DNA of 64,000 nt from Nocardia caishijiensis NBRC 108228 (GCF_001612825.1 NZ_BDBE01000033.1:124001-188000), one strand, 5' to 3'. Positions 47,265 to 55,670 are shown, counted from the stretch's first letter. The notes: generated by a model from the letters alone, not told the origin. Program-made: numbers and translations.

Positions 47265-47846
47265 GTGATTACTCTGAAGAAGGAAGACGGCGCGGCCGAT
47301 CTCGCCGGTATCACCAAGATGAGTGTGGGGGTGAGCTGGGACCCGTCGGCCGGTGCCAGCGGTGGTCTGCTCGGCATCGCCCGCCGCAAGCGCGGTGTGG
47401 ACCTCGACCTCGTCGCCGTCCTCATGCAGGGTGGCGAGCCGGTGCGTTTCGCCGGGCTCGATTCGCTCGACCCGCTCGGCAACGGCTCGGTACTGCACAC
47501 CGGTGACGAGCAGACCGGCGCGGCCACCGGTGACGACGAGACCGTGCACGTCACCTTCGCGAACGTACCGACCGCGATCGACGCCATCGTGTTCGTCGCC
47601 GCCGCGTTCAAGAAGGGCTCCTCCTTCGACAAGGCCAACAACGTCTCGTTCAAGATCTACGACGCCACCGGCGCCGACAGTCAGCCGGTGGCCGACATCT
47701 GGCCGTCGCTGCTCGGCGCCGAGAACGCCAACGCCATCGCCCGCGCCTTCCGCAACGGCCCGGTCTGGCAGCTCGAGGTGCTCGATCGCAAGGGCAAGAT
47801 CAAGCAGGGCGACAAGCAGGCGCTGCTGCGTTTCGCGCTCGGCTAG
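47265..47846 (+). CDS. TerD-family stress protein
   Basis: 193 aa from the GTG at 47265. ITKMSVGVSWDP, RGVDLDLVAVLM, DSLDPLGNGSVLHTGDEQTG and DDETVHVTFANVPTAIDAIVFVAAAF are TerD signature segments with the acidic calcium-binding turns (D-x-D-L, GDD). The C-terminal DQLGNGPVWQLEV-like part is slightly extended. TerD proteins act in general stress, metal or tellurite resistance and are often multi-copy. A second TerD gene lies at 49306, beyond nhaA. Confidence 0.85.
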   Translation: MITLKKEDGAADLAGITKMSVGVSWDPSAGASGGLLGIARRKRGVDLDLVAVLMQGGEPVRFAGLDSLDPLGNGSVLHTGDEQTGAATGDDETVHVTFANVPTAIDAIVFVAAAFKKGSSFDKANNVSFKIYDATGADSQPVADIWPSLLGAENANAIARAFRNGPVWQLEVLDRKGKIKQGDKQALLRFALG

Positions 47847-47901
47847 CGACGCGCGCGGTTTGCACGGGCTGTGGTCGGTGCGGCAAAGTTAGGGTCGGTG
47901 C

Positions 47902-47955
47902 GCCGGGAAGTCTGGTCGGCAGCCCGGCTCGAACTCCGTCGAGCGGGGTTCGAGC
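47902..47955 (+). promoter_or_regulatory. Structured 5' leader before nhaA
   Basis: GCCGGG (47902-47907) pairs with CCCGGC (47923-47928), and GCTCGAAC (47927-47934) pairs with GTTCGAGC (47948-47955). The two stems share two bases, so they can alternate. The segment between (AAGTCTGGTCGGCAG) looks conserved-RNA-like. It lies 46-99 bases before the nhaA start and 17-70 before a 10-codon open frame. It may be a cation-sensing or attenuation element. Confidence 0.45.
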
Positions 47956-47971
47956 GAAGACGGGAACCCAC

Positions 47972-48004
47972 ATGTCCGCACCTACCACGTCCCCGCACGG
48001 ATGA
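47972..48004 (+). other. Possible leader peptide overlapping nhaA
   Basis: ATG at 47972 opens a 10-codon frame MSAPTTSPHG whose TGA overlaps the nhaA ATG as ATGA. It could be a leader peptide that couples translation, or the true N-terminus of NhaA displaced by a single-base frameshift, since MSAPTTSPHG is plausible in front of RTVLTRGSWPEA. Confidence 0.35.
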
Positions 48005-49290
48005 TCCGGGCGCGTCGCACCGTTCTCACCCGGGGCAGCTGGCCCGAGGCCCGTCGCGTCAGCGAGGTGCTACGCCGCGAGACGGTCGGCGGTGTCCTGC
48101 TGATCGTCGCGGCGATCCTCGCCCTCGTCTGGGCCAACACGCCGTGGGCGGATGCCTATGCGGCGCTGCGCGATTTCCGCGTCGGCCCCGAATCGCTGCA
48201 TCTGGATCTGACGCTGAGTCAGTGGGCCGCCGACGGGTTGCTCGCCGTCTTCTTCTTCGTGGTCGGCCTCGAACTCAAACGCGAGTTCGTCGCGGGCGAC
48301 CTGCGGGACCCACGCCGGGCCGCACTGCCCGTGGTCGCGGCTGTCGGCGGCATGGCTGTGCCCGCGCTCATCTATCTCGCGATCAACCGGGGCGGCGCGG
48401 TCGACGGCTGGGCGATCCCCACCGCCACCGACATCGCCTTCGCGCTGGCCGTACTCGCGGTCATCAACACCCATCTGCCCACCGCGCTGCGCACCTTCCT
48501 GCTCACCCTCGCCGTGGTCGACGACCTGCTGGCCGTCACCGTGATCGCGATCTTCTACACCGGCGAACTGCACCTGCCCTACCTGGCGCCGGCGCTGATC
48601 CCGATCGCCCTGTTCGCCGTCGCCGTCCAGCGCCGGATCAGTTCGCCGTTGCTGCTGGTGCCGCTGGCGCTGGTGACGTGGTGGCTGATGCATTCCTCCG
48701 GCGTGCACGCGACGGTGGCGGGTGTGCTGCTCGGCTTCACCGTGCCGGTGCTGGCCGGACACGGCGAGACCGACACCGAACACGGCCTGGCCGAACGGTT
48801 CGAACACACCATCCGCCCGCTCTCTGCCGGGGTGGCGGTGCCGGTGTTCGCCTTCTTCGCCGCCGGGGTGACCGTCGGCGGTCTGAGCGGGTTCACCGAC
48901 TCCCTGGCCGACCGGGTGACGCTCGGCATCATGGCGGGCCTGGTCGTCGGCAAGCTCGTCGGCATCACCGCCACCACGTACCTCACCGCCAAACTCACCC
49001 GAGCCGAACTCGACGCCGACCTGGCCTGGGTGGACGTGGCCGGAGTCGCCCTGCTCGGCGGCATCGGTTTCACGGTGTCGCTGCTGGTCGGCGAACTGGC
49101 CTTCGAGGGCGACCACACCCGCGCCGACCACGTCCGCATCGGCGTGCTGTGCGGCACACTGGCCGCGGCCCTGCTGGCGACCGTCGTGCTGCGCGCCCGC
49201 AACCGCGTCTACCGTCGCCTCGACGAGGCCGAACACATCGATGCCGACGGCGACGGCATCCCGGACGTCTATCAACAGTCCCCACCCTGA
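48001..49290 (+). CDS. nhaA: Na+/H+ antiporter NhaA
   Basis: 429 aa. Twelve hydrophobic segments are expected; AFFFVVGLELKREFV and AVVDDLLAVTVIAIFYTG (with the adjacent Asp pair of the NhaA ion site, as D163/D164 in E. coli) are clear, as is ATDIAFALAVLAV. The C-terminal tail has an EF-like acidic stretch (DADGDGIPD), which is unusual for NhaA and might bind calcium. Flanked by two TerD genes in the same direction, which suggests a shared osmotic or cation-stress response. Confidence 0.92.
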   Translation: MIRARRTVLTRGSWPEARRVSEVLRRETVGGVLLIVAAILALVWANTPWADAYAALRDFRVGPESLHLDLTLSQWAADGLLAVFFFVVGLELKREFVAGDLRDPRRAALPVVAAVGGMAVPALIYLAINRGGAVDGWAIPTATDIAFALAVLAVINTHLPTALRTFLLTLAVVDDLLAVTVIAIFYTGELHLPYLAPALIPIALFAVAVQRRISSPLLLVPLALVTWWLMHSSGVHATVAGVLLGFTVPVLAGHGETDTEHGLAERFEHTIRPLSAGVAVPVFAFFAAGVTVGGLSGFTDSLADRVTLGIMAGLVVGKLVGITATTYLTAKLTRAELDADLAWVDVAGVALLGGIGFTVSLLVGELAFEGDHTRADHVRIGVLCGTLAAALLATVVLRARNRVYRRLDEAEHIDADGDGIPDVYQQSPP

Positions 49291-49305
49291 TCCAGGAGCT
49301 CCACC

Positions 49306-49833
49306 ATGTCTCTGACCCACGTGACCGTCGGCCTCGGCTGGGACCCCGCACCACCGACCGGTCCGTTCGGCAACACCCGCAAAGACATCGACCTCAATGT
49401 GACCGCCCTGGCGTTCGCGGGGTACGACTTCGTCGACGCGGCCTTCCACGAACAGCTCACCTCCCGCGACGGCGCGCTGCGCCACCTCGGCGACAGCGTC
49501 ACCGGCGACGGTGACGGCGACAACGAGGTCATCACCGTCGACCTCACCCGCGTCGCCGCCGCGATCGACACCATCGTCTTCCTCGTCACCTGCTACACCG
49601 GGCAGACCTTCGACCAGGTCGTCAACGGCTTCTGCCGGGTCAGCGACAGCGTGAGCGGGATGGAACTCGTGCGCGTGGACCTGTCGCGCGCCACCTCGCA
49701 CACCGGTTTCGTCCTCGCCAAATTGCGACGCGCCGAGGCGAGCTGGGAGTTCGTCATGATCGGCGACCCGATCCTCGCCGACCACCCGACCGTCGCCCTA
49801 CCCCAACTGACCGTATATTTGGGCGCGGTATGA
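49306..49833 (+). CDS. TerD-family stress protein, second copy
   Basis: 175 aa, 15 bases after nhaA. VTVGLGWDPAPP, KDIDLNVTALAFAGYD, SVTGDGDGDNEVITVDLTRV and AAIDTIVFLVTCYTGQTF show the TerD fold with acidic turns. Its stop overlaps the response-regulator start as ATGA (49830-49833), so nhaA, this gene and the two-component genes may be one unit. Confidence 0.85.
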   Translation: MSLTHVTVGLGWDPAPPTGPFGNTRKDIDLNVTALAFAGYDFVDAAFHEQLTSRDGALRHLGDSVTGDGDGDNEVITVDLTRVAAAIDTIVFLVTCYTGQTFDQVVNGFCRVSDSVSGMELVRVDLSRATSHTGFVLAKLRRAEASWEFVMIGDPILADHPTVALPQLTVYLGAV

Positions 49834-50537
49834 ACGCGCAGTTGATGATCGTGGAGGACGACACCCGGGTGCGGGAGTCGTTGCGGCTGGCCATGGAGGA
49901 CGAGGGGTATGTCGTCGCCGAGGCCGAAAGCGCCGAGCACGCCCTCGAACACGTGCACAGTGTCGGCGTGCCGGACGTCCTGATCGTCGACCTGATGCTG
50001 GGCGGCATGGACGGGTTCACCTGCATCCGGGAGGTACGCCGCGAACACGACGTGCCGATCATCGTGGTCAGCGCCCGTGACGACACCCACGACGTGGTTG
50101 CCGCGCTGGAAGCCGGGGCCGACGACTTCGTCACCAAACCGTTCGAGGTCAAGGAACTCACCGCGCGTATCCGGGCCGTCGGTAGGCGCACGCGCCACAG
50201 CACCGAACGCGAGGTGGTCGAACTCGTCCTCGACGCGGCACCGGACCGGCGGCTGATCCTGTGCCCGGAACGCGGTTCGGTGCGCCTGGCGGGCGAAGAG
50301 GTGCACCTGACGCTCACCGAGTTCCGGTTGCTGTGCGAACTGGCCCAGAACGACGGGCTGGTGCTGAGCAGGCAGGTGCTGCTCGACAAGATCTGGGACC
50401 GAGGCTTCTTCGGCGACGACCGCATCGTCGACGTGCACATCCGCCGCCTGCGCACCAAGATCGAACGCGATCCCGCCGAACCGCGCCTGATCGTCACCGT
50501 GCGTGGGCTCGGCTATCGCCTCGATGCCGGGTCCTGA
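49830..50537 (+). CDS. OmpR-family response regulator
   Basis: 235 aa. Receiver domain with acidic pocket VEDD, phosphoacceptor Asp54 in VDLMLGGMDG, SARDD and the invariant Lys in TKPFEVKEL. The C-terminal winged helix has LTLTEFRLLCELAQNDGLVLSRQVLLDKIW and DVHIRRLRTKIE. It overlaps the kinase gene by 14 bases and the TerD gene by 4. The kinase partner is the sensor directly downstream. By context it may control the antiporter/TerD genes or cell-envelope stress. Confidence 0.93.
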   Translation: MNAQLMIVEDDTRVRESLRLAMEDEGYVVAEAESAEHALEHVHSVGVPDVLIVDLMLGGMDGFTCIREVRREHDVPIIVVSARDDTHDVVAALEAGADDFVTKPFEVKELTARIRAVGRRTRHSTEREVVELVLDAAPDRRLILCPERGSVRLAGEEVHLTLTEFRLLCELAQNDGLVLSRQVLLDKIWDRGFFGDDRIVDVHIRRLRTKIERDPAEPRLIVTVRGLGYRLDAGS

Positions 50538-51906
50538 AGTGCCCTCCCGGTTACGCGGCCTGCGTGGTCGCGTAACGGCGGCGTTCGTGCTCAGCGCCAG
50601 TCTCGTCGCGGTGCTGCTGTCCGGCTCGGTATATGCGATCAGCACCAATTACATGGAATCCCAACGGGTTCGGACGGTCGAACGCGCGGTCGGCGTGCAC
50701 GCCGAGATCCTGCGATTGCGGATGGAGGCGCAGGTCGGCGGGCCCGAAGCCCTCGAATCGCTGCGGTTGCCCGCCGGGACCATCGCTGTGCTCGACACGA
50801 CGACCGGCACCGGTGTCCTCGGCGCCGACGAAGCCACCGTCGCCACGCTCGAACGGGCCGCCGAGGTGCCCTCGCCCGCCATCCGCGTCCGCATCGCGGG
50901 CGAGCCCTACCTGCGCAGCGCGACCTACGTCCGCGACGGTGCCGTCCTCCAGGAATTCGCGCCGCTGCGTGAACTGGAGGACACCCTGAAGATGTTGCGC
51001 ACCATCCTGTTCGCCTGCGCGGTACTCGCGGTGGCGGTGGCCGCCGTGCTCGGCGCCTGGGCCGCCCACCTCGCGCTGCGCCCGCTGCGCCAGGTGGCGG
51101 GCACCGCGTCGCGCATCGCCGCGGGCGACCTCGACCTGCGCTTGTCGCGGCCCGAAGACGTCGACCTGGCGCCGACCGTCGACGCCTTCAACGCCATGGT
51201 CGACTCCCTGCAGCGGCGCATCGAACGCGAACGCCGACTCGTCTCCGATCTCAGCCACGAATTGCGCACCCCGCTCACCACCCTCACCACCACCGCGACC
51301 GTGCTGGCCGGACACAGCGACGAACTGTCCGAAAGACCGCGCGCCGCACTGGGATTGCTCGTGGAGGAGACCACCTACCTGCGCGGCCTGCTCGACGACA
51401 TGCTCGCTCTCGCGCGCGCCGAGGCGGGCATCCACCGCTCCGACCCGGCACCGCTGTCGATGGCCGAACTGCTCACCCATCTGCTCGCGAGCCGTCGGAT
51501 CGAGGGCGAGGTGCTCACGGCCACCGACACCGGCCTGGTGCGCGGGCGACGGATGGAACTCGAACGCGCGGTGCTCAACCTGCTCGTCAACGCCGAACGC
51601 CACGGCGGCGGCGTGACCGCCGTCGGGGTGGAGCGCGACGGCGACGACGTGCGCGTCACCGTCGACGACACCGGGCCCGGCGTGGACACGGCCGACCGCG
51701 AACGCATCTTCGAACGATTCGTCACGGCCTCGCGCCGGACCGGCGGCACCGGCATCGGTCTGGCCCTTGTCGCCGAAACCGTTGCCGGACACCAGGGCCG
51801 GATCCGTTGTCTCCAGCGGCCGGGCGGCGGTGCGCGCTTCGAATTGACGCTGCCCGCGCTGGATCGTCACGTGATCGCAAAGAAACCGCCCGAGTCGCCG
51901 CAATGA
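50524..51906 (+). CDS. Membrane sensor histidine kinase
   Basis: 460 aa from the ATG at 50524 (a GTG at 50539 is also possible). Two transmembrane segments (about 15-36 and 158-180) flank a short extracytoplasmic sensor domain. A HAMP domain follows (LRPLRQVAGTASRIAAGDL), then the DHp helix with LVSDLSHELRTPLTT (His245), N-box LNLLVNAERHG, G1 DDTGPGV and G2 GTGIGLALVAE. It phosphorylates the response regulator encoded just before it. Signal unknown. Confidence 0.92.
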   Translation: MPGPEVPSRLRGLRGRVTAAFVLSASLVAVLLSGSVYAISTNYMESQRVRTVERAVGVHAEILRLRMEAQVGGPEALESLRLPAGTIAVLDTTTGTGVLGADEATVATLERAAEVPSPAIRVRIAGEPYLRSATYVRDGAVLQEFAPLRELEDTLKMLRTILFACAVLAVAVAAVLGAWAAHLALRPLRQVAGTASRIAAGDLDLRLSRPEDVDLAPTVDAFNAMVDSLQRRIERERRLVSDLSHELRTPLTTLTTTATVLAGHSDELSERPRAALGLLVEETTYLRGLLDDMLALARAEAGIHRSDPAPLSMAELLTHLLASRRIEGEVLTATDTGLVRGRRMELERAVLNLLVNAERHGGGVTAVGVERDGDDVRVTVDDTGPGVDTADRERIFERFVTASRRTGGTGIGLALVAETVAGHQGRIRCLQRPGGGARFELTLPALDRHVIAKKPPESPQ

Positions 51907-52051
51907 AAGTGATTCATCCTCGTCTCGGTCACCGGGTCGGGTGACCGCACCGACCTCGGGCTGGAGGAGGACAAGTCGCGCTGCCACGGCACGCGGCCGA
52001 TTCCCGACGTCGTAGCGCGAGGCCGACCCCGGTGACTGCTCGCCACAACAC

Positions 52052-52088
52052 AGCGGGGCCCGGCGCCACTCGGACGCCGGGCCCCGCT
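52052..52088. terminator. Bidirectional terminator between histidine kinase and porin genes
   Basis: AGCGGGGCCCGGCG (52052-52065) and CGCCGGGCCCCGCT (52075-52088) form a perfect 14-bp stem with a 9-nt loop. It sits between the convergent kinase (+) and porin (-) genes. No U-tract. Confidence 0.8.
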
Positions 52089-52102
52089 GGGGTTCGCGCG
52101 GA

Positions 52103-52768
52103 TCAGCCGATGCTGAAAGGCTGGCCCCACAGGGTGACCGTGGAGCTGATGTTGTCGGTCTCGACCTTGACCTTCACGAAGGCACGCGCCTGCGCGTAGC
52201 CACCGCAGCCGGACAGGCCGATGGTGGTGTCGGCCCAGGTCACCGAGCCGCTCTTGCCCTTGAACTTGTTGTTGGTGCTGTGGTCCTCGTTGCCGTAGTC
52301 GTCGGCCTTCTCGATGTCGAGAACGTAGAACGACTTGGCCTGGCCGGGGCCAAGGCTCAGTTCGGCGCCGGAGTCGGCGCCGACGCTCACGTCGTCACCT
52401 TCCCAGTTGGTCTCGCCCTCGACGCCGCCCTCGACGCCGCCGCCGTCGATGTTGACCTGGCAGCCCACGACGTAACCCGGGTAGATCTTGCCGCCCTTGG
52501 CGTTACCGGAGACCTCGACCTGCGCCGAGCCGGAGACCCACGCGTTGCGGTGCACCGGGGTGGCACCCATCGAGGGGCTGATCAGCGCCGACTCGCCGAC
52601 CAGGCGGACGGTGACGGTGCTGCCGTCGGACAGGGTCTTGACGATCTCGCCGCCGGGCAGCGGGACGAAGGTGTCGGCGTTGGCCGCACCGGTGGACAGC
52701 AGCCCGAAGGTCACCGCGGCCGCGCCGACCACACCGGCCAGACGAGCCGAATTCTTACGGTCGATCAT
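52103..52768 (-). CDS. MspA-family porin, copy 1
   Basis: 221 aa from the ATG at 52768, nine bases after GAGG; an ATG at 52777 is also possible. Signal peptide (ARLAGVVGAAAVTFGLLSTGAANADTF). The mature part has TFVPLPGGEIVKTLSDGS, NAWVSGSAQVEVSG, a YVVGCQVNIDG segment and the closing SGCGGYAQARAFVKVKVET, all MspA markers. Such proteins form octameric pores in the mycolic outer membrane for small hydrophilic solutes. A related gene lies 39 bases upstream in the same direction. Confidence 0.9.
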   Translation of the reverse strand: MIDRKNSARLAGVVGAAAVTFGLLSTGAANADTFVPLPGGEIVKTLSDGSTVTVRLVGESALISPSMGATPVHRNAWVSGSAQVEVSGNAKGGKIYPGYVVGCQVNIDGGGVEGGVEGETNWEGDDVSVGADSGAELSLGPGQAKSFYVLDIEKADDYGNEDHSTNNKFKGKSGSVTWADTTIGLSGCGGYAQARAFVKVKVETDNISSTVTLWGQPFSIG

Positions 52769-52806
52769 GTATTTCATCCTCGGATCGAAGGTGGGTGTCG
52801 CGGCGA

Positions 52807-53475
52807 TCAGCCGATGCTGAACGGCGCGCCGTACAGGGTGGTCTTGGAGTAGTGGTCGCCGATGATCTCGACCACGCTGTAGGAGCGGGCCTGCGCGTAA
52901 CCGGCGCAACCCTGGACCTGGATCTCCACGTCCTGGTACTCGATCGCGTAGACACCCGGCTTGGTGATGTCCTTCTTGTCGATCTGGACGAACTTCACCT
53001 CGCCCGGGCCGAGCTCGAGGCCGACCGAACCACCGGCGCTCAGGCCGCCGGTGCTGATGCCGCCGGAGACGCCCGCCGAGATGGCGTCGTCACCGATGGC
53101 CACCTGGCAACCGACGATGTAGCCGGTGTTCAACTGCGAGGTGCCGTGGGTGGAGGAGTTGTTGGTGCCCGGGTTGTTGTTCGGGCCGTTGTAGGGGCCG
53201 ACCTCACCCTCGGGAGTGGCGGTGACATCGGCGGTCACGTTGGCCGACACCCACGCGACGCGACCCGCGCCGTTGGCCGCGAGGGACGGGGAGACGACGG
53301 CGTGCTCACCGGTGCGCGTCACCTTGGCGCCCGGGCCGACCTTCTCGCCGTCGGGCAGCGGAACGAAGGCGTCGGCACCGGCGGTACCGGCGACGAGCGC
53401 ACCCAGCGCGAGCACGGCCACACCGGTACCGACGGCGCGCAGGCCACGGGAACCGGGGATACGGTTGATTCTCAT
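52807..53475 (-). CDS. MspA-family porin, copy 2
   Basis: 222 aa from the ATG at 53475, behind GAGGGGAAG. Signal peptide about residues 1-36 (GTGVAVLALGALVAGTAGADAF). Shares FVPLPDGEKV, AWVSANVTADV, YIVGCQVAIGDD and CAGYAQARSYSVVEI with copy 1, but carries its own Asn/Gly-rich loop (NGPNNNPGTNNSSTHG) and differs elsewhere. A perfect IR (CGCCCC/GGGGCG) lies at 53558-53574 in the upstream gap, and there is no gene in 53476-53758. Probably an outer-membrane channel with a different selectivity. Confidence 0.9.
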   Translation of the reverse strand: MRINRIPGSRGLRAVGTGVAVLALGALVAGTAGADAFVPLPDGEKVGPGAKVTRTGEHAVVSPSLAANGAGRVAWVSANVTADVTATPEGEVGPYNGPNNNPGTNNSSTHGTSQLNTGYIVGCQVAIGDDAISAGVSGGISTGGLSAGGSVGLELGPGEVKFVQIDKKDITKPGVYAIEYQDVEIQVQGCAGYAQARSYSVVEIIGDHYSKTTLYGAPFSIG

Positions 53476-53758
53476 TCTTCCCCTCATCAGGTTCGAGCAG
53501 TGATACCTCGACGCGGGCCGTCTACGGGCCCGTCGAAGCCTCGCCTGAGCATTCACGCGCCCCATGGCGGGGCGAGAACCAGTCGAGGACCCGCCGATGA
53601 AGCTCATGGAACGAGAAGATTTCCGGTTCTTTGCGATGGTGTTGCGATGCCCGTGCGCCGATCGACCCGGACGCGGCATTCAGCCAATGTTGCGAAGTTC
53701 GGTATAGGGGGCGTGATTTCGATATTCTCTGGATAGTTGCTGCGTTACGGTTTCCCAC

Positions 53759-54130
53759 ATGGACGACATCGAGTTGGATTTGCCGAGCGTCGCTTCTCCC
53801 CACACCTCCGGACGAGTTCTCGACATCGGCGCGGTCGGATTGCGCAATCCGCTTCCGGTCGGCAACGAACAGACCCACGCCTATATTTCCTGCGTCGACG
53901 GCACCACCCTGCGACTGCCGGATTCGTTGCGGAACTGGGCCATGCAGACACTCGCCGCGAACTACGATCTGCGTGCCACCGGCCTGCCGTCGTTGTTCCC
54001 GTGCCGTTTCGAGTTCGGCATCCGCGACGGCGCGGCCTACGCTGTTCCGGTCAGCGATCAGGGGCGTCAGAGGAGGCCATCATCACCACCGCAGCAGATG
54101 TCGGCGACTTCGCCAAGCGTCACGGGCTGA
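53759..54130 (+). CDS. Hypothetical protein upstream of cinA
   Basis: 123 aa. Codon pattern is typical of a real gene up to about residue 101 (...AYAVPVSDQ), then degenerates into the overlapping cinA sequence, so the true stop may be lost. LPDSLRNWAMQTLAANYDLRATGLPSLFPCRFEFGIRDG suggests a small alpha/beta protein of unknown type. The last 22 residues are probably artefactual. Overlaps cinA by 52 bases. Confidence 0.5.
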   Translation: MDDIELDLPSVASPHTSGRVLDIGAVGLRNPLPVGNEQTHAYISCVDGTTLRLPDSLRNWAMQTLAANYDLRATGLPSLFPCRFEFGIRDGAAYAVPVSDQGRQRRPSSPPQQMSATSPSVTG

Positions 54131-54543
54131 CCGTCGCCGTCGCCGAATCCCTCACCGGCGGTAATCTCGCCGCCGCCCTCGCGGCGGCGCCCGATTCCGC
54201 GCAATGGTTCCGAGGCGGGGTCGTCGCCTACTCCGTGACGGTGAAACAGTCCGTACTCGGCGTGCCCGACGTGCCGGTGGTGTCGGAGACCGCCGCACTG
54301 GCCATGGCCGAGGGCGTGCGGGCACTGACCGACGCCGATATCGCCGCCGCGACCACCGGCGTCGGTGGGCCGGGCGCTCAGGACGGCGAACCGGCCGGTT
54401 CGGTGTGGTGCGCCGTCGCCACCCGCGACACCTCCTGGGCGGTGCACCGCGATTTCGACGGTGAACCCGAGCAGGTGCTCGAGCAGTCGGTGCGGTGCGC
54501 GCTGGAGATGTTGCGCGAGAGCGAGAACCGCTTCACCGCCTAG
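54079..54543 (+). CDS. CinA/PncC C-terminal-domain protein (nicotinamide-nucleotide amidase-like)
   Basis: 154 aa. AESLTGGNLAAALAAAP, FRGGVVAYSVTVKQSVLGV, VSETAALAMAEGVR, ATTGVGGPGAQDGEPAGSVWCAVA are the CinA amidase signature. No ATG, GTG or TTG precedes it in frame within the expected range; the ribosome site AGGAGG (54071-54076) is followed by ATC codons at 54079 and 54082, so an AUC start, or a lost base, is required. The product deamidates NMN in pyridine nucleotide salvage. The stop overlaps the convergent FabH stop by 4 bases. Confidence 0.8.
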   Translation: MITTAADVGDFAKRHGLTVAVAESLTGGNLAAALAAAPDSAQWFRGGVVAYSVTVKQSVLGVPDVPVVSETAALAMAEGVRALTDADIAAATTGVGGPGAQDGEPAGSVWCAVATRDTSWAVHRDFDGEPEQVLEQSVRCALEMLRESENRFTA

Positions 54544-55577
54544 GCGATCGGCGGCAGGTGCACCACCTGGCCCGCGTACGCCAGGCCCGCGCCGAAGCCG
54601 AGCAGCAACGCGGTCTGGCCGGGTTCGGCGGCACCGCTGCGCAGCAGCTGTTCCATCGCCATCGGGATCGATGCGGCACTGGTGTTGCCGGTGTCGACGA
54701 TGTCGCGGGCCACGGCCACGTCGTCGGGCAGATCGAGGGTGCGGACCAGCGCGTCGGTGATGCGGATATTGGCCTGATGCGGCACGAACGCGTCCAGGTC
54801 GGCCGCGGTGACACCGGCCAGTCGCAGGGCCTCCCGGCACGCCTGCTCCAGGAACGTGACGGCCCAGCGGAACACCTCGGTGCCGTTCATCCGAATGTAG
54901 GGCCGCACCGTCGTGCCGCCACCGGCCTCGGCGGCCGCCACCTCGGCGAAGTACTGCTGGAAGTCCTTGTCCTGCTTGATCGCCGAGGTCCGCGAGCCGT
55001 CCGAGCCCCACGCCACCGGACCGATGCCCTCCTGCTCGGCGGCACCGACGACCACCGCGCCCGCGCCGTCGGCGAAGATGAAGGCCGTGCCCCGGTCGGC
55101 GCGGTCGAGCAGATCCGAGAGCCGTTCCACACCGATTACCAGCACATGCCGCGCCTGCCCCGAGCGCACCAGGTTGGCGGCGTCGGCCAGCGCGTAGCAG
55201 AAGCCCGCGCACCCGGCGGAGATGTCGTAGGCGGCGGTGTCGTGCATGCCGAGTTCGGTGGCGACCACCGCGCCCGCCGACGGGCCGAGCACCATCTGCG
55301 AGGAGGTCGCCAGCAGCACGGCGTCGACCTGCTCGGCCGTGATCCCCGCGGCGGTGAGCGCGTCGCGGGCGGCGGCGGTGCTCATCGACACGATCGTCTC
55401 GTCGTCGTCGGCCCAGTGCCTGGCGGCGATGCCGGAACGGGTCTTGATCCACTCGTCGGAGGAGTCGATGGCCTCGACGATCTCCGCGTTGGGCACGACG
55501 CGGCGCGGCCGGTACACGCCGAGGCCGAGAATTCCCGTATGGGTGACCGGAATCGAGGTGGCGATGGGGGTTGGCAT
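54540..55577 (-). CDS. Beta-ketoacyl-ACP synthase III (FabH-like)
   Basis: 345 aa from the ATG at 55577 behind GGAGAGG. Cys-His-Asn triad: Cys123 in SAGCAGF, His267 in FVPHQAN, Asn298 in DTGNTSA. The thiolase fold is complete. It condenses an acyl-CoA with malonyl-ACP to start fatty acid or polyketide synthesis. Unlike the housekeeping fabH it stands apart from other fab genes and has a divergent TetR regulator with two identical operators, so it is probably induced under specific conditions, perhaps to detoxify or to make a special lipid. Confidence 0.9.
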   Translation of the reverse strand: MPTPIATSIPVTHTGILGLGVYRPRRVVPNAEIVEAIDSSDEWIKTRSGIAARHWADDDETIVSMSTAAARDALTAAGITAEQVDAVLLATSSQMVLGPSAGAVVATELGMHDTAAYDISAGCAGFCYALADAANLVRSGQARHVLVIGVERLSDLLDRADRGTAFIFADGAGAVVVGAAEQEGIGPVAWGSDGSRTSAIKQDKDFQQYFAEVAAAEAGGGTTVRPYIRMNGTEVFRWAVTFLEQACREALRLAGVTAADLDAFVPHQANIRITDALVRTLDLPDDVAVARDIVDTGNTSAASIPMAMEQLLRSGAAEPGQTALLLGFGAGLAYAGQVVHLPPIA

Positions 55578-55592
55578 GACATCCTCTCCATG

Positions 55593-55643
55593 TGAACCGA
55601 TCGGTTCATCCGCTATAAGGTCTAACATGAACCGATCGGTTCA
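55593..55643. promoter_or_regulatory. Two 16-bp palindromes TGAACCGATCGGTTCA, TetR operators
   Basis: The perfect palindrome TGAACCGATCGGTTCA occurs at 55593-55608 and 55628-55643, centres 35 bp apart. They lie between FabH (start 55577) and TetR (start 55671), covering both promoters. GAACCGATCGGTTC-like sites are recognised by LmrA/YxaF-type TetR proteins. Confidence 0.8.
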
Positions 55644-55670
55644 ATCAAGCGTTTCGGGGAGGAGAGTCGG

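Noticed and set aside
53737..54078. Extending cinA to 268 aa upstream
   Set aside because: The region has stronger coding character in the other frame (53759), and CinA domains of this type are about 155 aa.
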